Origin: Pacificimonas pallii
GTDB taxonomy: Bacteria; Pseudomonadota; Alphaproteobacteria; Sphingomonadales; Sphingomonadaceae
DNA: 64,000 bases
Direction of reading: 5' to 3'
Assembly (NCBI RefSeq): GCF_019204005.1
Contig: NZ_JAGSPA010000004.1
Location: 62,001-126,000 of the forward strand
Below, in pieces: positions 1-9,752 of this stretch (position 1 is its first letter; the number at the start of each line of letters is the position of its first letter). A program made the translations under genes and the position numbers. The notes below the pieces were generated by a model that searched no databases, had not been told where the DNA came from, and was given only the letters and a program-made list of their open reading frames with translations.

Positions 1-1657
1 CGCTGAGTCCCTTGTTCACACGGTCGACGGCGCCCATCACGGCGCGGTGGAATTCGGGCATGGATTTCAACTGGGCCATGTCGGCGGGCGCGCCGGCCTC
101 TTTTGCCCACGCCATCGCCCATTCGGGATCGGGCACGACAAGGCCGACGAGGTAGGGGCGTTTGTCGCCAGCGACCATTGCCTGCAGAATTTCGGGCTGA
201 AGCGTCAGCATGCCCTCCACGCGCTGCGGCGCGACATTGTCGCCCTTGTCGTTGACGATCAGGTCCTTCTTGCGGTCCGTGATGACGATGTGGCCATCCT
301 CGTCAATATGACCGATATCGCCGGTGTGCAGCCAGCCATCGACAAGCACGCGGTCGGTTTCGGTCTGATTATTCCAATAGCCATGCATGACAAGTTCGCC
401 CTGCACCAGGATTTCGCCGTCCTCCGCAATCCTGACGGTGGCGCCCTTTAGCGGCGGGCCGACCGTGTCCATCTTGATCGTGCGCGACGGGCGGTTGCAG
501 CTTACGATGGGCGCAGCCTCGGTCTGGCCATAGCCCTGCAGCAGCGTGACACCGAGCGCCTGGAAGAACAAGCCAACCTCTGGATTGAGCGGCGCGCCGC
601 CCGATACCATCGCCTTCAGCCGCCCGCCGAAACGGTCGCGGACCTTCCCCCGGATGGTTTTTTCCAGGATCATGTCGAGTGGTTTATCGACCAGCGATGT
701 CTTGCCCGCATGCACGCGGCGGCGGCCGAGATTGAGTGCGCGCTCGAGCATCCATTTCGCCGCACCGCCCTGCTTTTCGATGCCTTTTGAAATGCGGGTC
801 CGCAGCACCTCGAACAGGCGCGGGACGACGACCATGATGGTCGGTTTGGTCTCTTCGATATTGGCGGCCAGCTTATCGAGGCCCTGCGAATAATAAATCT
901 GCGCGCCGGCCATAATGGGCAGATACTGACCTGCCGAATGTTCATAGGCGTGGCTGAGCGGCAGGAACGACAGGAAAGTCTCGTTCTCCGTCAGCCCGAA
1001 ATCATTTGCGAGAATGTCGAACGCGCCCGCGACGCAGCACAGGATCGCGCCGTGATGCTGCCGGACACCGCGCGGCGCGCCGCCCGTGCCGCTGGTGTAG
1101 ATCAGACAGGCGAGATCTTCGCGCTCGACGCCTGACATACGCTGCCGGAGGGCGGCGAGGTCGCCGGGGCAGTCGCCAAACAACTCCCGCCATTCCCGGA
1201 CCCGCGCGCCGGATGACTGTCCGATCTTCAGCCTTTCCATGCCGATGACAAGATCGCAGGCGTCCGACTGGTAGGCAGCCGGCAGCAATATTCTTGCCAG
1301 CTTCTGATCCGAGACGATGGCCGCAGCCGCGTGCGAATCCTCCAATATATGAAGATGATCGCGTTCGGTATTGGTCGTGTAGGTCGGCACCGTCACCGCG
1401 CCCGCCGCCATGATGCCGAGGTCGGCGATACACCATTCCGGGCGGTTTTCGCTGACCAGGACGACGCGGTCGCCAGGCTTGATGCCCGCCGCGATCAGCC
1501 CCTCCGCCACCTGCGCGACCTGATAGGCGGCTTCGATCCAGCTGATCGACTGCCATTCATGATCCCACTTCGCCCACAGGAAAGGCCGTTCGCCATTCGC
1601 CTCCGCCTGGTCGAGAAACATGGTGACCAGATTTGGCCAGTCCTGAGGTTCGGTCAT
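1..1657 (-). CDS. Long-chain fatty-acid--CoA ligase (AMP-forming), C-terminus cut by window edge
   Basis: Activates fatty acids to acyl-CoA through an acyl-adenylate. The reverse strand reads openly from an ATG at 1657 (MTEPQDWPNLV) to base 1 without a stop, about 552 residues. Visible family motifs are the ATP-binding loop YTSGTGGAPRG near 1060-1115, GYGQTEAAP near 505-540, and an ending GAVDRVNKGLS that matches the region shortly before the end of FadD/LACS enzymes, so roughly 50 residues are missing. The start lies 28 bases downstream of the gamma-glutamyltransferase stop in the same direction, suggesting cotranscription. The family is certain; chain-length preference cannot be read from the sequence. 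Confidence 0.93.
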   Translation of the reverse strand, partial: MTEPQDWPNLVTMFLDQAEANGERPFLWAKWDHEWQSISWIEAAYQVAQVAEGLIAAGIKPGDRVVLVSENRPEWCIADLGIMAAGAVTVPTYTTNTERDHLHILEDSHAAAAIVSDQKLARILLPAAYQSDACDLVIGMERLKIGQSSGARVREWRELFGDCPGDLAALRQRMSGVEREDLACLIYTSGTGGAPRGVRQHHGAILCCVAGAFDILANDFGLTENETFLSFLPLSHAYEHSAGQYLPIMAGAQIYYSQGLDKLAANIEETKPTIMVVVPRLFEVLRTRISKGIEKQGGAAKWMLERALNLGRRRVHAGKTSLVDKPLDMILEKTIRGKVRDRFGGRLKAMVSGGAPLNPEVGLFFQALGVTLLQGYGQTEAAPIVSCNRPSRTIKMDTVGPPLKGATVRIAEDGEILVQGELVMHGYWNNQTETDRVLVDGWLHTGDIGHIDEDGHIVITDRKKDLIVNDKGDNVAPQRVEGMLTLQPEILQAMVAGDKRPYLVGLVVPDPEWAMAWAKEAGAPADMAQLKSMPEFHRAVMGAVDRVNKGLS

Positions 1658-1685
1658 GTCGTTCTGCGCTCCCCAGTCATTATGT

Positions 1686-3422
1686 TCACCTGATGCCCTC
1701 AACCGTGCCTTCGCTGCGCGGGTCGGCGGCGCCGATCCAGCCGCGTCCGGCACGGGCAAGTCCGTTTGCTTTCAGCGGCAGTTCGGACAGGCGCACCTTG
1801 TGGCCTTTCGCGGTCAGCGTGTCCTTGAATGCCGCGGCCACCGTATCGGATTCCAGTATCGTCGGACCGAGCGCGGCATAGACCTGCGGCATGCCGATGG
1901 CATCCTCCACAGACAGGCCGAAGTCGATGACCCCGATGATCGCCTTTGCGGTCTGCGCGATGATCGTCGGCCCGCCCGCCGCGCCGATGGCAAAGGCGAC
2001 TTCACCCGTGGGCGCATAGACGATGGTTGGCGACATGGAACTGCGCGGCCGTTTGCCGGGCGCAACGGCATTGGCAGCCGCGCGGCCTTCATATGCCGGC
2101 GAGAAGCTGAAATCGGTCAGCTCGTTGTTCAGGAAATAGCCGTTCACGGTGAGGCCAGAGCCGAACACGCTTTCGATGGTCGAGGTGAGCGAGGCGACGT
2201 CGCCCGATCTGTCCGCCGTGACGAAGTGCGACGTGCCGCCATCGTCCGGGCTTCGCACAGGCGCATGATCGGGTGCGCCCGCAGGGGTGCCATGCGTCAC
2301 CCTGGCGGCGGCGCGTGCGGGATCGATCAGTTTCGAACGCGCCGCCGTATAGGCAGGCGCGATCAGGCCCATGGTCGGCACGCTGACGAAATCGGGATCG
2401 CCAAGATATGCTTCCCGGTCGGCGAAGGCGAGGCGCATGGATTCCGCGATCAGATGATAGGCTTCGGGACTGTCCGCACCCAAAGAGGCCAGGTCGAACC
2501 GCTCAAGCTGTTTCAGCATGGCGATGACGGTGGTGCCGCCGGAAGACGGCGGCGGCATGCCGCATATCCGATAGCTGCGATAGGTGCCGCAGACGGGATC
2601 GCGCCATATCGCGGTATAATCGCCAAGATCGGCGGTGGTCATGACCTGCGGGTTGATCTGCGCGTTGGTGACGGCATCGACGATGCTGCGCGCGGAACGG
2701 CCGGAATAAAAAGCGCCGGGCCCTTCCCGCGAAATCCGTTCCAGGAAATTGGCGAGTGCCGGGTTTGTGACGCGTGTGCCCACCGCCCGGGGCGTATCGT
2801 CAGCATTATAGAAGGTGGCGCGCGCCCACTGGGTCATCCGCGCGCGCTGGCCGCTGCGCCCCAGCATCGCATGAAAACGGGGGGAGACCTCCCAGCCGCC
2901 GCGTGCAAGCCGGATGGAGGGCTGGAACAGGCGGCTCCACGGCAATTTGCCAAAGCGCTTATGCGCCTGTTCCATCAGGCGCAGATTGCCGGGTATGCCG
3001 ACGGACATGCCGCCGGCCTGACTGGCGCGGTACGGCTTCTTCTCGCCATTTTCGTCGAGCCACATGTCCGGTGTCGCGGCGCGCGGCGCGGTTTCGCGGC
3101 CGTCAAGTGCGTAGGTGCGGCCGGATTCCGCGTCGTGGTAGATCAGGAACCCGCCGCCGCCAATGCCGGAGGATTGCGGTTCCACGACAGTCAGGGCGAC
3201 GAGCGTCGCGATCGCCGCGTCCGCGGCACTGCCGCCCGCGGCAAGAATTTCAGCGCCCGCCGCCGATGCCTCCGGATGCGCGGCGCTGACCAGCGCGGTG
3301 TAGCTTTCCTCGCTGCGGGTTTCCGCCTGCGCAGGTTTTTCCGCCGCGAAGGGCGAGGAGCTTTGCGGCGGCGCGCACGCGGCGATTCCGGCGAGGAGCA
3401 AGAGCGATGCGAGTTTTTTCAT
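1686..3422 (-). CDS. ggt: Gamma-glutamyltransferase, lipoprotein-type
   Basis: Cleaves gamma-glutamyl bonds of glutathione and transfers the glutamyl group; acts in the periplasm and matures by self-cleavage. The 578-residue protein opens with a lipoprotein signal (LLLAGIAAC, Cys16), so it is probably membrane-anchored rather than freely soluble. The self-processing nucleophile is the Thr in DDGGTSHF (Thr397), followed by the substrate-site block NNELTDFSF. PSSGGTTVI and AAGGPTII are further family blocks. It lies between pyrD and the acyl-CoA ligase on the same strand with short gaps. Confidence 0.95.
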   Translation of the reverse strand: MKKLASLLLLAGIAACAPPQSSSPFAAEKPAQAETRSEESYTALVSAAHPEASAAGAEILAAGGSAADAAIATLVALTVVEPQSSGIGGGGFLIYHDAESGRTYALDGRETAPRAATPDMWLDENGEKKPYRASQAGGMSVGIPGNLRLMEQAHKRFGKLPWSRLFQPSIRLARGGWEVSPRFHAMLGRSGQRARMTQWARATFYNADDTPRAVGTRVTNPALANFLERISREGPGAFYSGRSARSIVDAVTNAQINPQVMTTADLGDYTAIWRDPVCGTYRSYRICGMPPPSSGGTTVIAMLKQLERFDLASLGADSPEAYHLIAESMRLAFADREAYLGDPDFVSVPTMGLIAPAYTAARSKLIDPARAAARVTHGTPAGAPDHAPVRSPDDGGTSHFVTADRSGDVASLTSTIESVFGSGLTVNGYFLNNELTDFSFSPAYEGRAAANAVAPGKRPRSSMSPTIVYAPTGEVAFAIGAAGGPTIIAQTAKAIIGVIDFGLSVEDAIGMPQVYAALGPTILESDTVAAAFKDTLTAKGHKVRLSELPLKANGLARAGRGWIGAADPRSEGTVEGIR

Positions 3423-3485
3423 GGCCCATGTTCTAGGCAGCTATGGGCGGCGGAGACAATGGTGAGAATTCACCGGCGATAGCGC

Positions 3486-4541
3486 TCAGCGCGGCGCGTC
3501 CGCGCCGACCGCATCGGAAATCCTGGCGATACCGTCCGCGTTCAGATGGCTGACCAGACCTTTCAGAATGCGGCGCGGCAGACCCGGCCCCTCATAAACC
3601 ATGGCGCTGTACAGCTGGATCAGCGACGCCCCGGCACGGATGCGGGCATAGGCGTCGTCGGCGTTCGAGATGCCGCCAACGCCGATCAGCGGCATATCCG
3701 GGCCAAGCGCCTGCCGGAAATCCTTCAGCCGTCGCAGGGCCAGCGCGATCAAGGGCTGGCCGCTAAGTCCGCCGATTTCATCGGCGCGGTCCGACCGCAG
3801 CGACGCCGGGCGGTCGATGGTCGTATTGGAAACGATGATGCCGTTGATACCGCTGGCTGCCGCGACCTCGGCGATATCGGCGACATCGGCGTCGGTGAGG
3901 TCAGGCGCGACCTTCACGAACATGGGAAGATCGCGGCCGCCGCGCGCGTCCAGAGTGCGCGACAACAACTCTGCGAGTGCGTCCTTCGACTGCAGCGCGC
4001 GCAGCCCCGGCGTATTGGGACTGGAGATGTTGACGGTCAGATAGTCCGCCACCGGCGCGGCTTTCGTGACGCCAGTGACATAGTCGCCAATACGGTCCTC
4101 GCTATCCTTATTGGCGCCGACATTGATACCGATGCGGCCGGTTCCATGTCTGAAGGCGCGCCTGCGCAGGCGTTTTATGGCCTGGTCGATGCCGCCATTG
4201 TTGAAGCCGAGACGGTTGATGACCCCCCGGTCCGCCTCCAGACGGAAGATACGCGGTTTCGGATTGCCGGACTGCGGCAGCGGCGTGAGCGTGCCGACCT
4301 CGACAAATCCGAAGCCGAGCTTCAGGAGCGGGCCCGGCACCTCGGCGTCCTTGTCAAAGCCGGCGGCCATGCCAAGCGGGTTGGGCACGCGCAGGCCCGC
4401 CACCGTCATTTCGAGGCGGGAATCGCGAACGTCGCGGCGCGGCAGCATGCCCGTCTTCAGCGCCGCGATCGTGGCGCGGTGCGCGCGCTCCGGGTCCATG
4501 GCAAAGATGAGCGGGCGGGCGAGGGTGAACAGGGATGACAT
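3486..4541 (-). CDS. pyrD: Dihydroorotate dehydrogenase (quinone), class 2
   Basis: Oxidises dihydroorotate to orotate with FMN and passes electrons to the quinone pool; fourth step of pyrimidine synthesis, on the inner membrane. The N-terminal helix (FTLARPLIFAMDPERAH) is the membrane and quinone contact typical of class 2. LTVNISSPNTPGL carries the catalytic Ser and substrate Asn, and IGVGGISNADDAY binds the FMN phosphate. I use the ATG at 4541 (MSSLFTLARP); the open frame extends seven codons further to a TTG at 4562 that has no family support. Divergent from the DUF885 gene. Confidence 0.96.
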   Translation of the reverse strand: MSSLFTLARPLIFAMDPERAHRATIAALKTGMLPRRDVRDSRLEMTVAGLRVPNPLGMAAGFDKDAEVPGPLLKLGFGFVEVGTLTPLPQSGNPKPRIFRLEADRGVINRLGFNNGGIDQAIKRLRRRAFRHGTGRIGINVGANKDSEDRIGDYVTGVTKAAPVADYLTVNISSPNTPGLRALQSKDALAELLSRTLDARGGRDLPMFVKVAPDLTDADVADIAEVAAASGINGIIVSNTTIDRPASLRSDRADEIGGLSGQPLIALALRRLKDFRQALGPDMPLIGVGGISNADDAYARIRAGASLIQLYSAMVYEGPGLPRRILKGLVSHLNADGIARISDAVGADAPR

Positions 4542-4615
4542 GATGAGCGCCCGCCTAGCCAAAAGCGGCTCGCACGCCTAGGGTCCCGCCATCATTTCAT
4601 CAGTTTCTCGGACAT

Positions 4616-6472
4616 ATGGATATGACACGCGCCCTGCTCCTGATCGGGACAATTTTTCTCACCGCGTGCGCCGCGCCCGACCGGGCCGCGCCCACGGCGT
4701 CCACGGCACCCGCCGATGCCGCGGTCGCTGCGACGGGCGCTGCGGAACATGTGCCGGCCGACGCCGCGCTGGCGACATTCTTTGAAAGTTACAATGCGGC
4801 CGTGCTTGCCCGTTCGCCCGAAACAAAGGCGCGGCGCGGGATCATCGACGCCGATTATGGCCGATGGAGCGATTATAGCGACGCCGGTGCGGTGGAACGG
4901 TTCGCGGAGGACCAGCGCTGGCTGGCGGACATGCGCGCGCGTTTTTCGGACGCGGCATTGTCCGAGGATTCGCGCATGTCCTACCGCCTGTTCGCGGCCA
5001 TGATGGAGCGCAGTGCCGCGGCATTTCCGTTTCGCGGCAATGAATATGTCTTCGACCAGATGAACGGCGCGCATTCCGACATGCCCGCCTTTCTGATCAA
5101 TATCCATGTCGTGCGCGACCGCGCGCAGGCGGACGCCTATGTCGAACGGTTGCGCGGGCTGGGGCCGGTGATCGATTCGCTGATCGCGAAGGCCGAGACC
5201 CGCGAGAGGAACGGCGTCATGCCGCCGGACTGGGTGTTTCCCTATGTGAAGAGCGACATCGCGAACCTGATGAACGGCGCGCCCTTTTCGCAAGGTGAGC
5301 CGACCGCGCTATATGCCGACCTGAAGAAGAAAGTCGCCGCACTCGGCATCCCGCAGGCGGAAAAGGATGCGCTGATCGCGGCGGGTGAGGCGGCGCTGAT
5401 CGAGTCCGTCGGTCCGGCCTATCGGCGGCTGGCGGCGATGGTGGAGCGGCAGGCCGCCACCGCGCCCGATGTTGACGGTGTACACCGCTTTGCGGATGGC
5501 GCCGCCTATTATCAGGAGCGGCTGCGCTTTTATACGACGACGGACATGACCGCCGACCAGGTGCATCAGCTGGGCCTGGAGCAGGTCGCGCGTATCCACG
5601 CCGAGATGGAGGCGATCATGACCCAGGTCGGGTTCACCGGCACGCGCGGGGAGTTTTTCGTCAAGCTGCGCAACGACCCCGCCATGTTCCATACCAGCCG
5701 TGCGGATTATCTGGCCGAGGCCAATGCGAAGCTGGCGGAGATGGATAAGCGCCTGCCCGATTATTTCGGGCGGCTGCCCAAGGCGGACTTCATTATCAAG
5801 CCGGTCGAGGCCTTCCGCGAAAAATCCGCTGGCAAGGCATTTTACAATGCGCCGACGCCGGACGGGTCACGCCCCGGCACCTATTACATCAACCTGTATA
5901 ATCTGCGCGACCAGTCGAAGACGGAACTGGAGGCGCTTGCCTATCATGAGGCGAAACCGGGGCACCATCTGCAGCGGGCGTTGCAGGTGGAGATGACGAC
6001 GCTGCCGTCCTTCCGCCGCTTTGGCGGGTTCACGGCCTATACCGAGGGCTGGGGCCTCTATTCCGAGGAACTGGGCAAGGATATGGGATTTTACACCGAC
6101 CCCTATTCCGATTTCGGGCGCCTGGGCATGGAATTGTGGCGCGCCTGCCGCCTGGTCGTCGATACCGGCATTCATCATAAGGGGTGGAGCCGGGAAGAAG
6201 CGATTGCCTATCTGACCGAAAACACGCCCAATCCGGACGGCGATATCAGGAAGGCCATTGAGCGCTACACCGTTTATCCGGGGCAGGCGACGGCCTATAT
6301 GATCGGCAAGCTTAAGATCATGGAACTGCGCCAGCGGGCGATGGACGCCGCCGCCGCCAGGGGCGCAGATTTCGACTGGCGCGGGTTCCACGATGCTGTG
6401 CTGGAGACCGGGCCGGTGCCGCTCGACGTGCTGGAAGAGAATATCGACGCCTGGATCGCGGAGGGCGCGTAG
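4616..6472 (+). CDS. DUF885 family lipoprotein, putative metallopeptidase
   Basis: A 618-residue exported protein. The N-terminus is a lipoprotein signal (LIGTIFLTACAAP). The DUF885 hallmark HEAKPGHH sits at residues 444-451, with further conserved acidic and aromatic blocks (YTEGWGLYSEELG, AYMIGKLKI). DUF885 belongs to a metallopeptidase-like superfamily and the His-Glu...His set is consistent with a zinc site; activity is inferred, not shown. Residues 20-45 are an Ala/Pro/Thr-rich linker between the lipid anchor and the domain. It is divergent from pyrD with about 74 bases between starts. Confidence 0.9.
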   Translation: MDMTRALLLIGTIFLTACAAPDRAAPTASTAPADAAVAATGAAEHVPADAALATFFESYNAAVLARSPETKARRGIIDADYGRWSDYSDAGAVERFAEDQRWLADMRARFSDAALSEDSRMSYRLFAAMMERSAAAFPFRGNEYVFDQMNGAHSDMPAFLINIHVVRDRAQADAYVERLRGLGPVIDSLIAKAETRERNGVMPPDWVFPYVKSDIANLMNGAPFSQGEPTALYADLKKKVAALGIPQAEKDALIAAGEAALIESVGPAYRRLAAMVERQAATAPDVDGVHRFADGAAYYQERLRFYTTTDMTADQVHQLGLEQVARIHAEMEAIMTQVGFTGTRGEFFVKLRNDPAMFHTSRADYLAEANAKLAEMDKRLPDYFGRLPKADFIIKPVEAFREKSAGKAFYNAPTPDGSRPGTYYINLYNLRDQSKTELEALAYHEAKPGHHLQRALQVEMTTLPSFRRFGGFTAYTEGWGLYSEELGKDMGFYTDPYSDFGRLGMELWRACRLVVDTGIHHKGWSREEAIAYLTENTPNPDGDIRKAIERYTVYPGQATAYMIGKLKIMELRQRAMDAAAARGADFDWRGFHDAVLETGPVPLDVLEENIDAWIAEGA

Positions 6473-6515
6473 GCGGGCTGGCTTCACCGCTGGCTGATGC
6501 CAAACACTTACTTTT

Positions 6516-6543
6516 ATCATCCTTCGACTGCGCTCAGGATGAT
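6516..6543. repeat. Palindromic intergenic repeat (ATCATCCT...AGGATGAT)
   Basis: Perfect 8-base arms ATCATCCT (6516-6523) and AGGATGAT (6536-6543) surround TCGACTGCGCTC. It sits between two convergent genes, so it could act as a two-way terminator. Its inner part, CCTTCGACTGC plus GCTCAGGA, recurs in inverted orientation inside the IS630 transposase at 58032-58070, which suggests a dispersed repeat family. Confidence 0.7.
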
Positions 6544-6596
6544 CGGATTTTAGGGTATTGCATTCGAATATGTGCGCCGGACCAGCGAAAGCCCCG

Positions 6597-8198
6597 CTAA
6601 CCGGGCGCCCGCGCTTCATACGCCTGCCGGATCGCATCGAGCGCGTCCGGCGTATCGCCGTCCATGAATATGGCATCCGAAGGCGCGTCCACCTCGATGA
6701 TGTGTTCCTGCCGCTCGGCCAGAACGGCCTTGCCGCCGACATCACCGGCCAGCCCGGCCAGCGCCGCGAAATGATCGCGGCCCCATAATAGGGGATTGCC
6801 GCGCTTGCCGCTATGAACGGGCAGGCAGATGCTGCCGCTGTCCCGCGCGGCCCCCGCCAGCGCGCGCAGCAGGCGGGCCTCCACCAGCGGCATGTCGCCC
6901 AGCATGACGATGGCGGCATCCCAGTCAGGCGGGACGGCGCGAATGCCCGCCGCGAGCGATGCGCCCATGCCGTCCGCATGATCCTGCGCGTGAACGGTCA
7001 GGACATTGGCGGGAAGCGCGGCGCGGGTGCGTCCGGCATCATGGCCGGTGACCACCAGTACCGGCAGGGCCGCGTCATGTGCGGCGGCGATCGTGGTGCC
7101 GATGACGGTATCCCTGCCCAGCGGTTCGACAAGTTTGTTGCGGCCCATGCGGCTGGAGGTACCGGCGGCGAGGATAAGGGCACCGACCGTCTCGACGCGC
7201 CTGCCGCCCTGCGCGCCGCGCGGATCGGGGCGATCGACCTCTGCCAGCAGGCCGCCCGCGCCCATGGCGGCGACATCCGCGCCGGTGACGCCGATACCGG
7301 CGAACACGCGCTCCAGCACCATGTCGAAGCCATTGCGTTTGGGGCTGCGCGCACAGCCCGGCAGGCCGATGATGGGCGTGCCGCCCGCTTCGGCCAGCAG
7401 CAGCAGATTGCCCGGGTCCACGGGCATGCCAAGCCGCTCGATATGCCCGCCAGCCGCCTCGATCGCGGCGGGAATCACGTCGCGCCGGTCGCTCGTTGCC
7501 GAGGCGCCCGCGATGAGTATGAGGTCGGTATCCGCGCCGGTGGCGGCGCCGATGGCCGCCGCCACCGACGCGCGCTGATGCGGGACCATGTCCGCGCGTG
7601 TCAGCAGACCACCCAGCGAATCGATGCGCGCACGAGTGACACGTTCGGTCTTCGCAAGCATCTTTTCCGACGTACCGGCAAGCTGCGTCTGCAAAAGCCT
7701 GACACGCATGGATCTGAACGGCGATAGGGCCAGCGGCGAGGCGAGATTGCTGGCACTGTCGACATTCGCCCCCTTCACGAAGAAGGGGATCATCTTCACC
7801 GTGGCGACGATATCGCCCGCGCGCACCCGTTCATGCGGCGTCAGCGTGCCAAGGGTCATGGCCTCGTCCACGGCGTTCACGGCGTCGATGGTGCCGTGAT
7901 CCGCCATGAACAGGCCGTCCGCCCGCGCCCTTAGATTGACGCGGCCATGCACGGCGGCGTCTGCGTCGAGACCGGCACCGCACAGCGCCGCGCCAAGCTG
8001 GGCGGCGGCCTCGTTTTCCGCAATGTCATCCTTATCCGGAATGGCGACCGGCAGCACATGGAGGCCCGCCGCGCGCGCGGCTGCCACATGCGCACGCGTC
8101 ACGATCAGGCCCTTTTCCAGCCTGACATCGCCGACATCGATCCTGTGCGCGAGCGCGGCGCCTACACATTCTCCGATAGGGAAATCACCAAATTTCAT
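6597..8198 (-). CDS. Molybdopterin-binding (MoeA-like) domain fused to a MobA/MocA-like nucleotidyltransferase
   Basis: A 533-residue two-domain protein. Residues 1 to about 330 resemble the molybdopterin-binding fold of MoeA/MogA/CinA (DLILIAGASATSDRRDVIP is the MPT-binding segment). From about residue 340 it is a MobA/MocA-type nucleotidyltransferase, opening ALILAAGTSSRMGRNKL and continuing with MLGDMPLV. The likely role is making molybdopterin cytosine dinucleotide for xanthine-dehydrogenase or CO-dehydrogenase type enzymes. The ATG follows directly on the xdhC stop (TGAATG), so translation is coupled. The substrate nucleotide (CTP or GTP) cannot be decided from sequence alone; CTP is inferred from the neighbours. 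Confidence 0.85.
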   Translation of the reverse strand: MKFGDFPIGECVGAALAHRIDVGDVRLEKGLIVTRAHVAAARAAGLHVLPVAIPDKDDIAENEAAAQLGAALCGAGLDADAAVHGRVNLRARADGLFMADHGTIDAVNAVDEAMTLGTLTPHERVRAGDIVATVKMIPFFVKGANVDSASNLASPLALSPFRSMRVRLLQTQLAGTSEKMLAKTERVTRARIDSLGGLLTRADMVPHQRASVAAAIGAATGADTDLILIAGASATSDRRDVIPAAIEAAGGHIERLGMPVDPGNLLLLAEAGGTPIIGLPGCARSPKRNGFDMVLERVFAGIGVTGADVAAMGAGGLLAEVDRPDPRGAQGGRRVETVGALILAAGTSSRMGRNKLVEPLGRDTVIGTTIAAAHDAALPVLVVTGHDAGRTRAALPANVLTVHAQDHADGMGASLAAGIRAVPPDWDAAIVMLGDMPLVEARLLRALAGAARDSGSICLPVHSGKRGNPLLWGRDHFAALAGLAGDVGGKAVLAERQEHIIEVDAPSDAIFMDGDTPDALDAIRQAYEARAPG

Positions 8199-9110
8199 TC
8201 AGCCCCGCGCCCGCCAGGCGGCCACCATCTGCGCGGCCACCGACAGTGCGATTTCCGCGGGTGTGGCCGCCCCGATGTCGAGACCGGCGGGCCCGTGGAT
8301 GCGCGCAATGTCGGCTTCGTCAAAGCCAGCCCCCGTCAGGCGTTCAACGCGCTGGGCGTGCGTACGCCGCGATCCGAGCGCGGCGATGTAAAACGCCTCG
8401 GACCGCAGCGCCGCGATCAATGCCGGGTCGTCAAGTTTCGGATCATGGGTCAGGGTGACCACCGCGCTGCCCGCACCGGGCTGCCAGTCCGCCAGTGCCT
8501 CGTCCGGCCAGCGCGCATCGACGTCGATTCCGGCAAAGCGCTCGCCTGCCGCAAAACCGCCGCGCGGATCGACGATGCGGACGCGGTAGTCGAGCGTGCG
8601 GGCGATCGGAACCAGCGCCTGGCTGATATGGACGGCCCCCACGAGCAGCAGTTCCAGCGGCGGCGTGTAAAGCCGGCGAAAGGCGCCGTCACCTTCATTG
8701 GCGGATGTTCGGCCGTCCTCGTCCGTATAGAGGGTCAGTGTCCGGCCATCGGCGCGTGCGGCAATGATCCTGTCAAGCAGGTCCGCCGAAAACGCCGCGC
8801 CGCCGACCGGCTGCACAAGAATGTCGATTTCACCGCCGCAGGCCAGCCCGGCCTCCCAGGCCTTTGCATCGGCAACGCCGTAGTGGAGGCGCCTTGTCAT
8901 GCCCGTCTCAAGCGCGGTCATCGCTTCGGTGACAACATCGCCCTCGACGCAGCCGCCGCTGACGGACCCCTCGAACAGGCCGTCGTCCCTGACGAACAAA
9001 TGCGCGCCATGCCCGCGCGGTGCGGAGCCCCACGTCCTGGTGACGGTCGCAGCGGCAACGCGGTGTCCGGCGCTGAGCCAGTCGCGGGCGGTGCGATAAA
9101 GGTCGGTCAC
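8199..9110 (-). CDS. XdhC/CoxF family molybdenum-hydroxylase maturation protein
   Basis: XdhC proteins hold the molybdenum cofactor and help insert the sulfurated form into xanthine dehydrogenase-type enzymes. The 303-residue protein has the N-terminal family block (GSAPRGHGAHLFV, GSVSGGCVEGDV) and a C-terminal Rossmann domain (LLLVGAVHISQALVPIA...VDPRGGF). The start is GTG at 9110. It is flanked by coxG upstream and the MoeA/MobA-like gene downstream, all on one strand, which fits CO-dehydrogenase-type maturation. No coxL, coxM, coxS or xdhAB genes occur in this window. Confidence 0.9.
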   Translation of the reverse strand: MTDLYRTARDWLSAGHRVAAATVTRTWGSAPRGHGAHLFVRDDGLFEGSVSGGCVEGDVVTEAMTALETGMTRRLHYGVADAKAWEAGLACGGEIDILVQPVGGAAFSADLLDRIIAARADGRTLTLYTDEDGRTSANEGDGAFRRLYTPPLELLLVGAVHISQALVPIARTLDYRVRIVDPRGGFAAGERFAGIDVDARWPDEALADWQPGAGSAVVTLTHDPKLDDPALIAALRSEAFYIAALGSRRTHAQRVERLTGAGFDEADIARIHGPAGLDIGAATPAEIALSVAAQMVAAWRARG

Positions 9111-9122
9111 TGCAAAGCCCGC

Positions 9123-9752
9123 TTAAAGGAACTGGGCTGCGACGATCCCGATGGCGATCACGACCACGACGCCAGCCCAGATGATCGGCCCCGCGCCGCG
9201 CGACTGCGAACGGAATGGCTCTGCCTCATCGACGGTACCAAGGGGTGCCGTCACCGGCGCGGCCCCGGCCGGTGCGGCCGCGTCCGCCGGGCCGGGTCCG
9301 GTCATGGCGGCCGGCTCTTCGACCTCCCTGCGGAAATTTTCGAAGAAGCGCTCGGCATATCCCTTCGCCGCCCCCTCGACCAGGCGCGCGCCGAGCTGGG
9401 CGAGCTTGCCGCCGACCTGCGAGTTCGCGGTGTAGGTGAGGAGCGTCCTGTCGGGCCCGGCCTCGGTCAGGTCGATCTCCGCGCTGCCCTTGGCGAAGCC
9501 CGCGACGCCGCCCTTGCCTTCGCCGACGAGGACATAGCGTGAGGGTTCCTGCGATTCGGTAATGGCCACGGCACCTTTGAATTTCGCCCGGACCGGGCCG
9601 ACCTTTGCGTTCATGACACCGGCAAAGCCATCATCGGTCCTGTCGAGCGCATCGACGCCGTCGATGCAGCGTGCCAGCACGTCAGGGTCCATCAGCGCGG
9701 CCCAAACCTTTTGGCGCGAAGCCGAAATTTCCTGCTCACCCGTGATCTGCAT
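9123..9752 (-). CDS. coxG: CoxG-like SRPBCC protein with C-terminal membrane anchor
   Basis: CoxG proteins tie aerobic CO dehydrogenase and relatives to the membrane. Residues 1 to about 145 form an SRPBCC ligand-binding domain (ITGEQEISASRQKVWAALMDPDVLARC); then comes an Ala/Pro-rich linker, then one membrane span near the end (IIWAGVVVVIAIGIVAAQFL). I choose the ATG at 9752 over a GTG at 9755 because a GGAG lies about seven bases before it. First gene of the coxG-xdhC-mocA-like set; its hydroxylase partner must be encoded elsewhere. Confidence 0.88.
   Translation of the reverse strand: MQITGEQEISASRQKVWAALMDPDVLARCIDGVDALDRTDDGFAGVMNAKVGPVRAKFKGAVAITESQEPSRYVLVGEGKGGVAGFAKGSAEIDLTEAGPDRTLLTYTANSQVGGKLAQLGARLVEGAAKGYAERFFENFRREVEEPAAMTGPGPADAAAPAGAAPVTAPLGTVDEAEPFRSQSRGAGPIIWAGVVVVIAIGIVAAQFL

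Noticed and set aside
1656-3482. Open frame of about 600 codons on the plus strand
   Set aside because: Antisense to gamma-glutamyltransferase, whose motifs are unmistakable. High-GC codon bias opens opposite frames.
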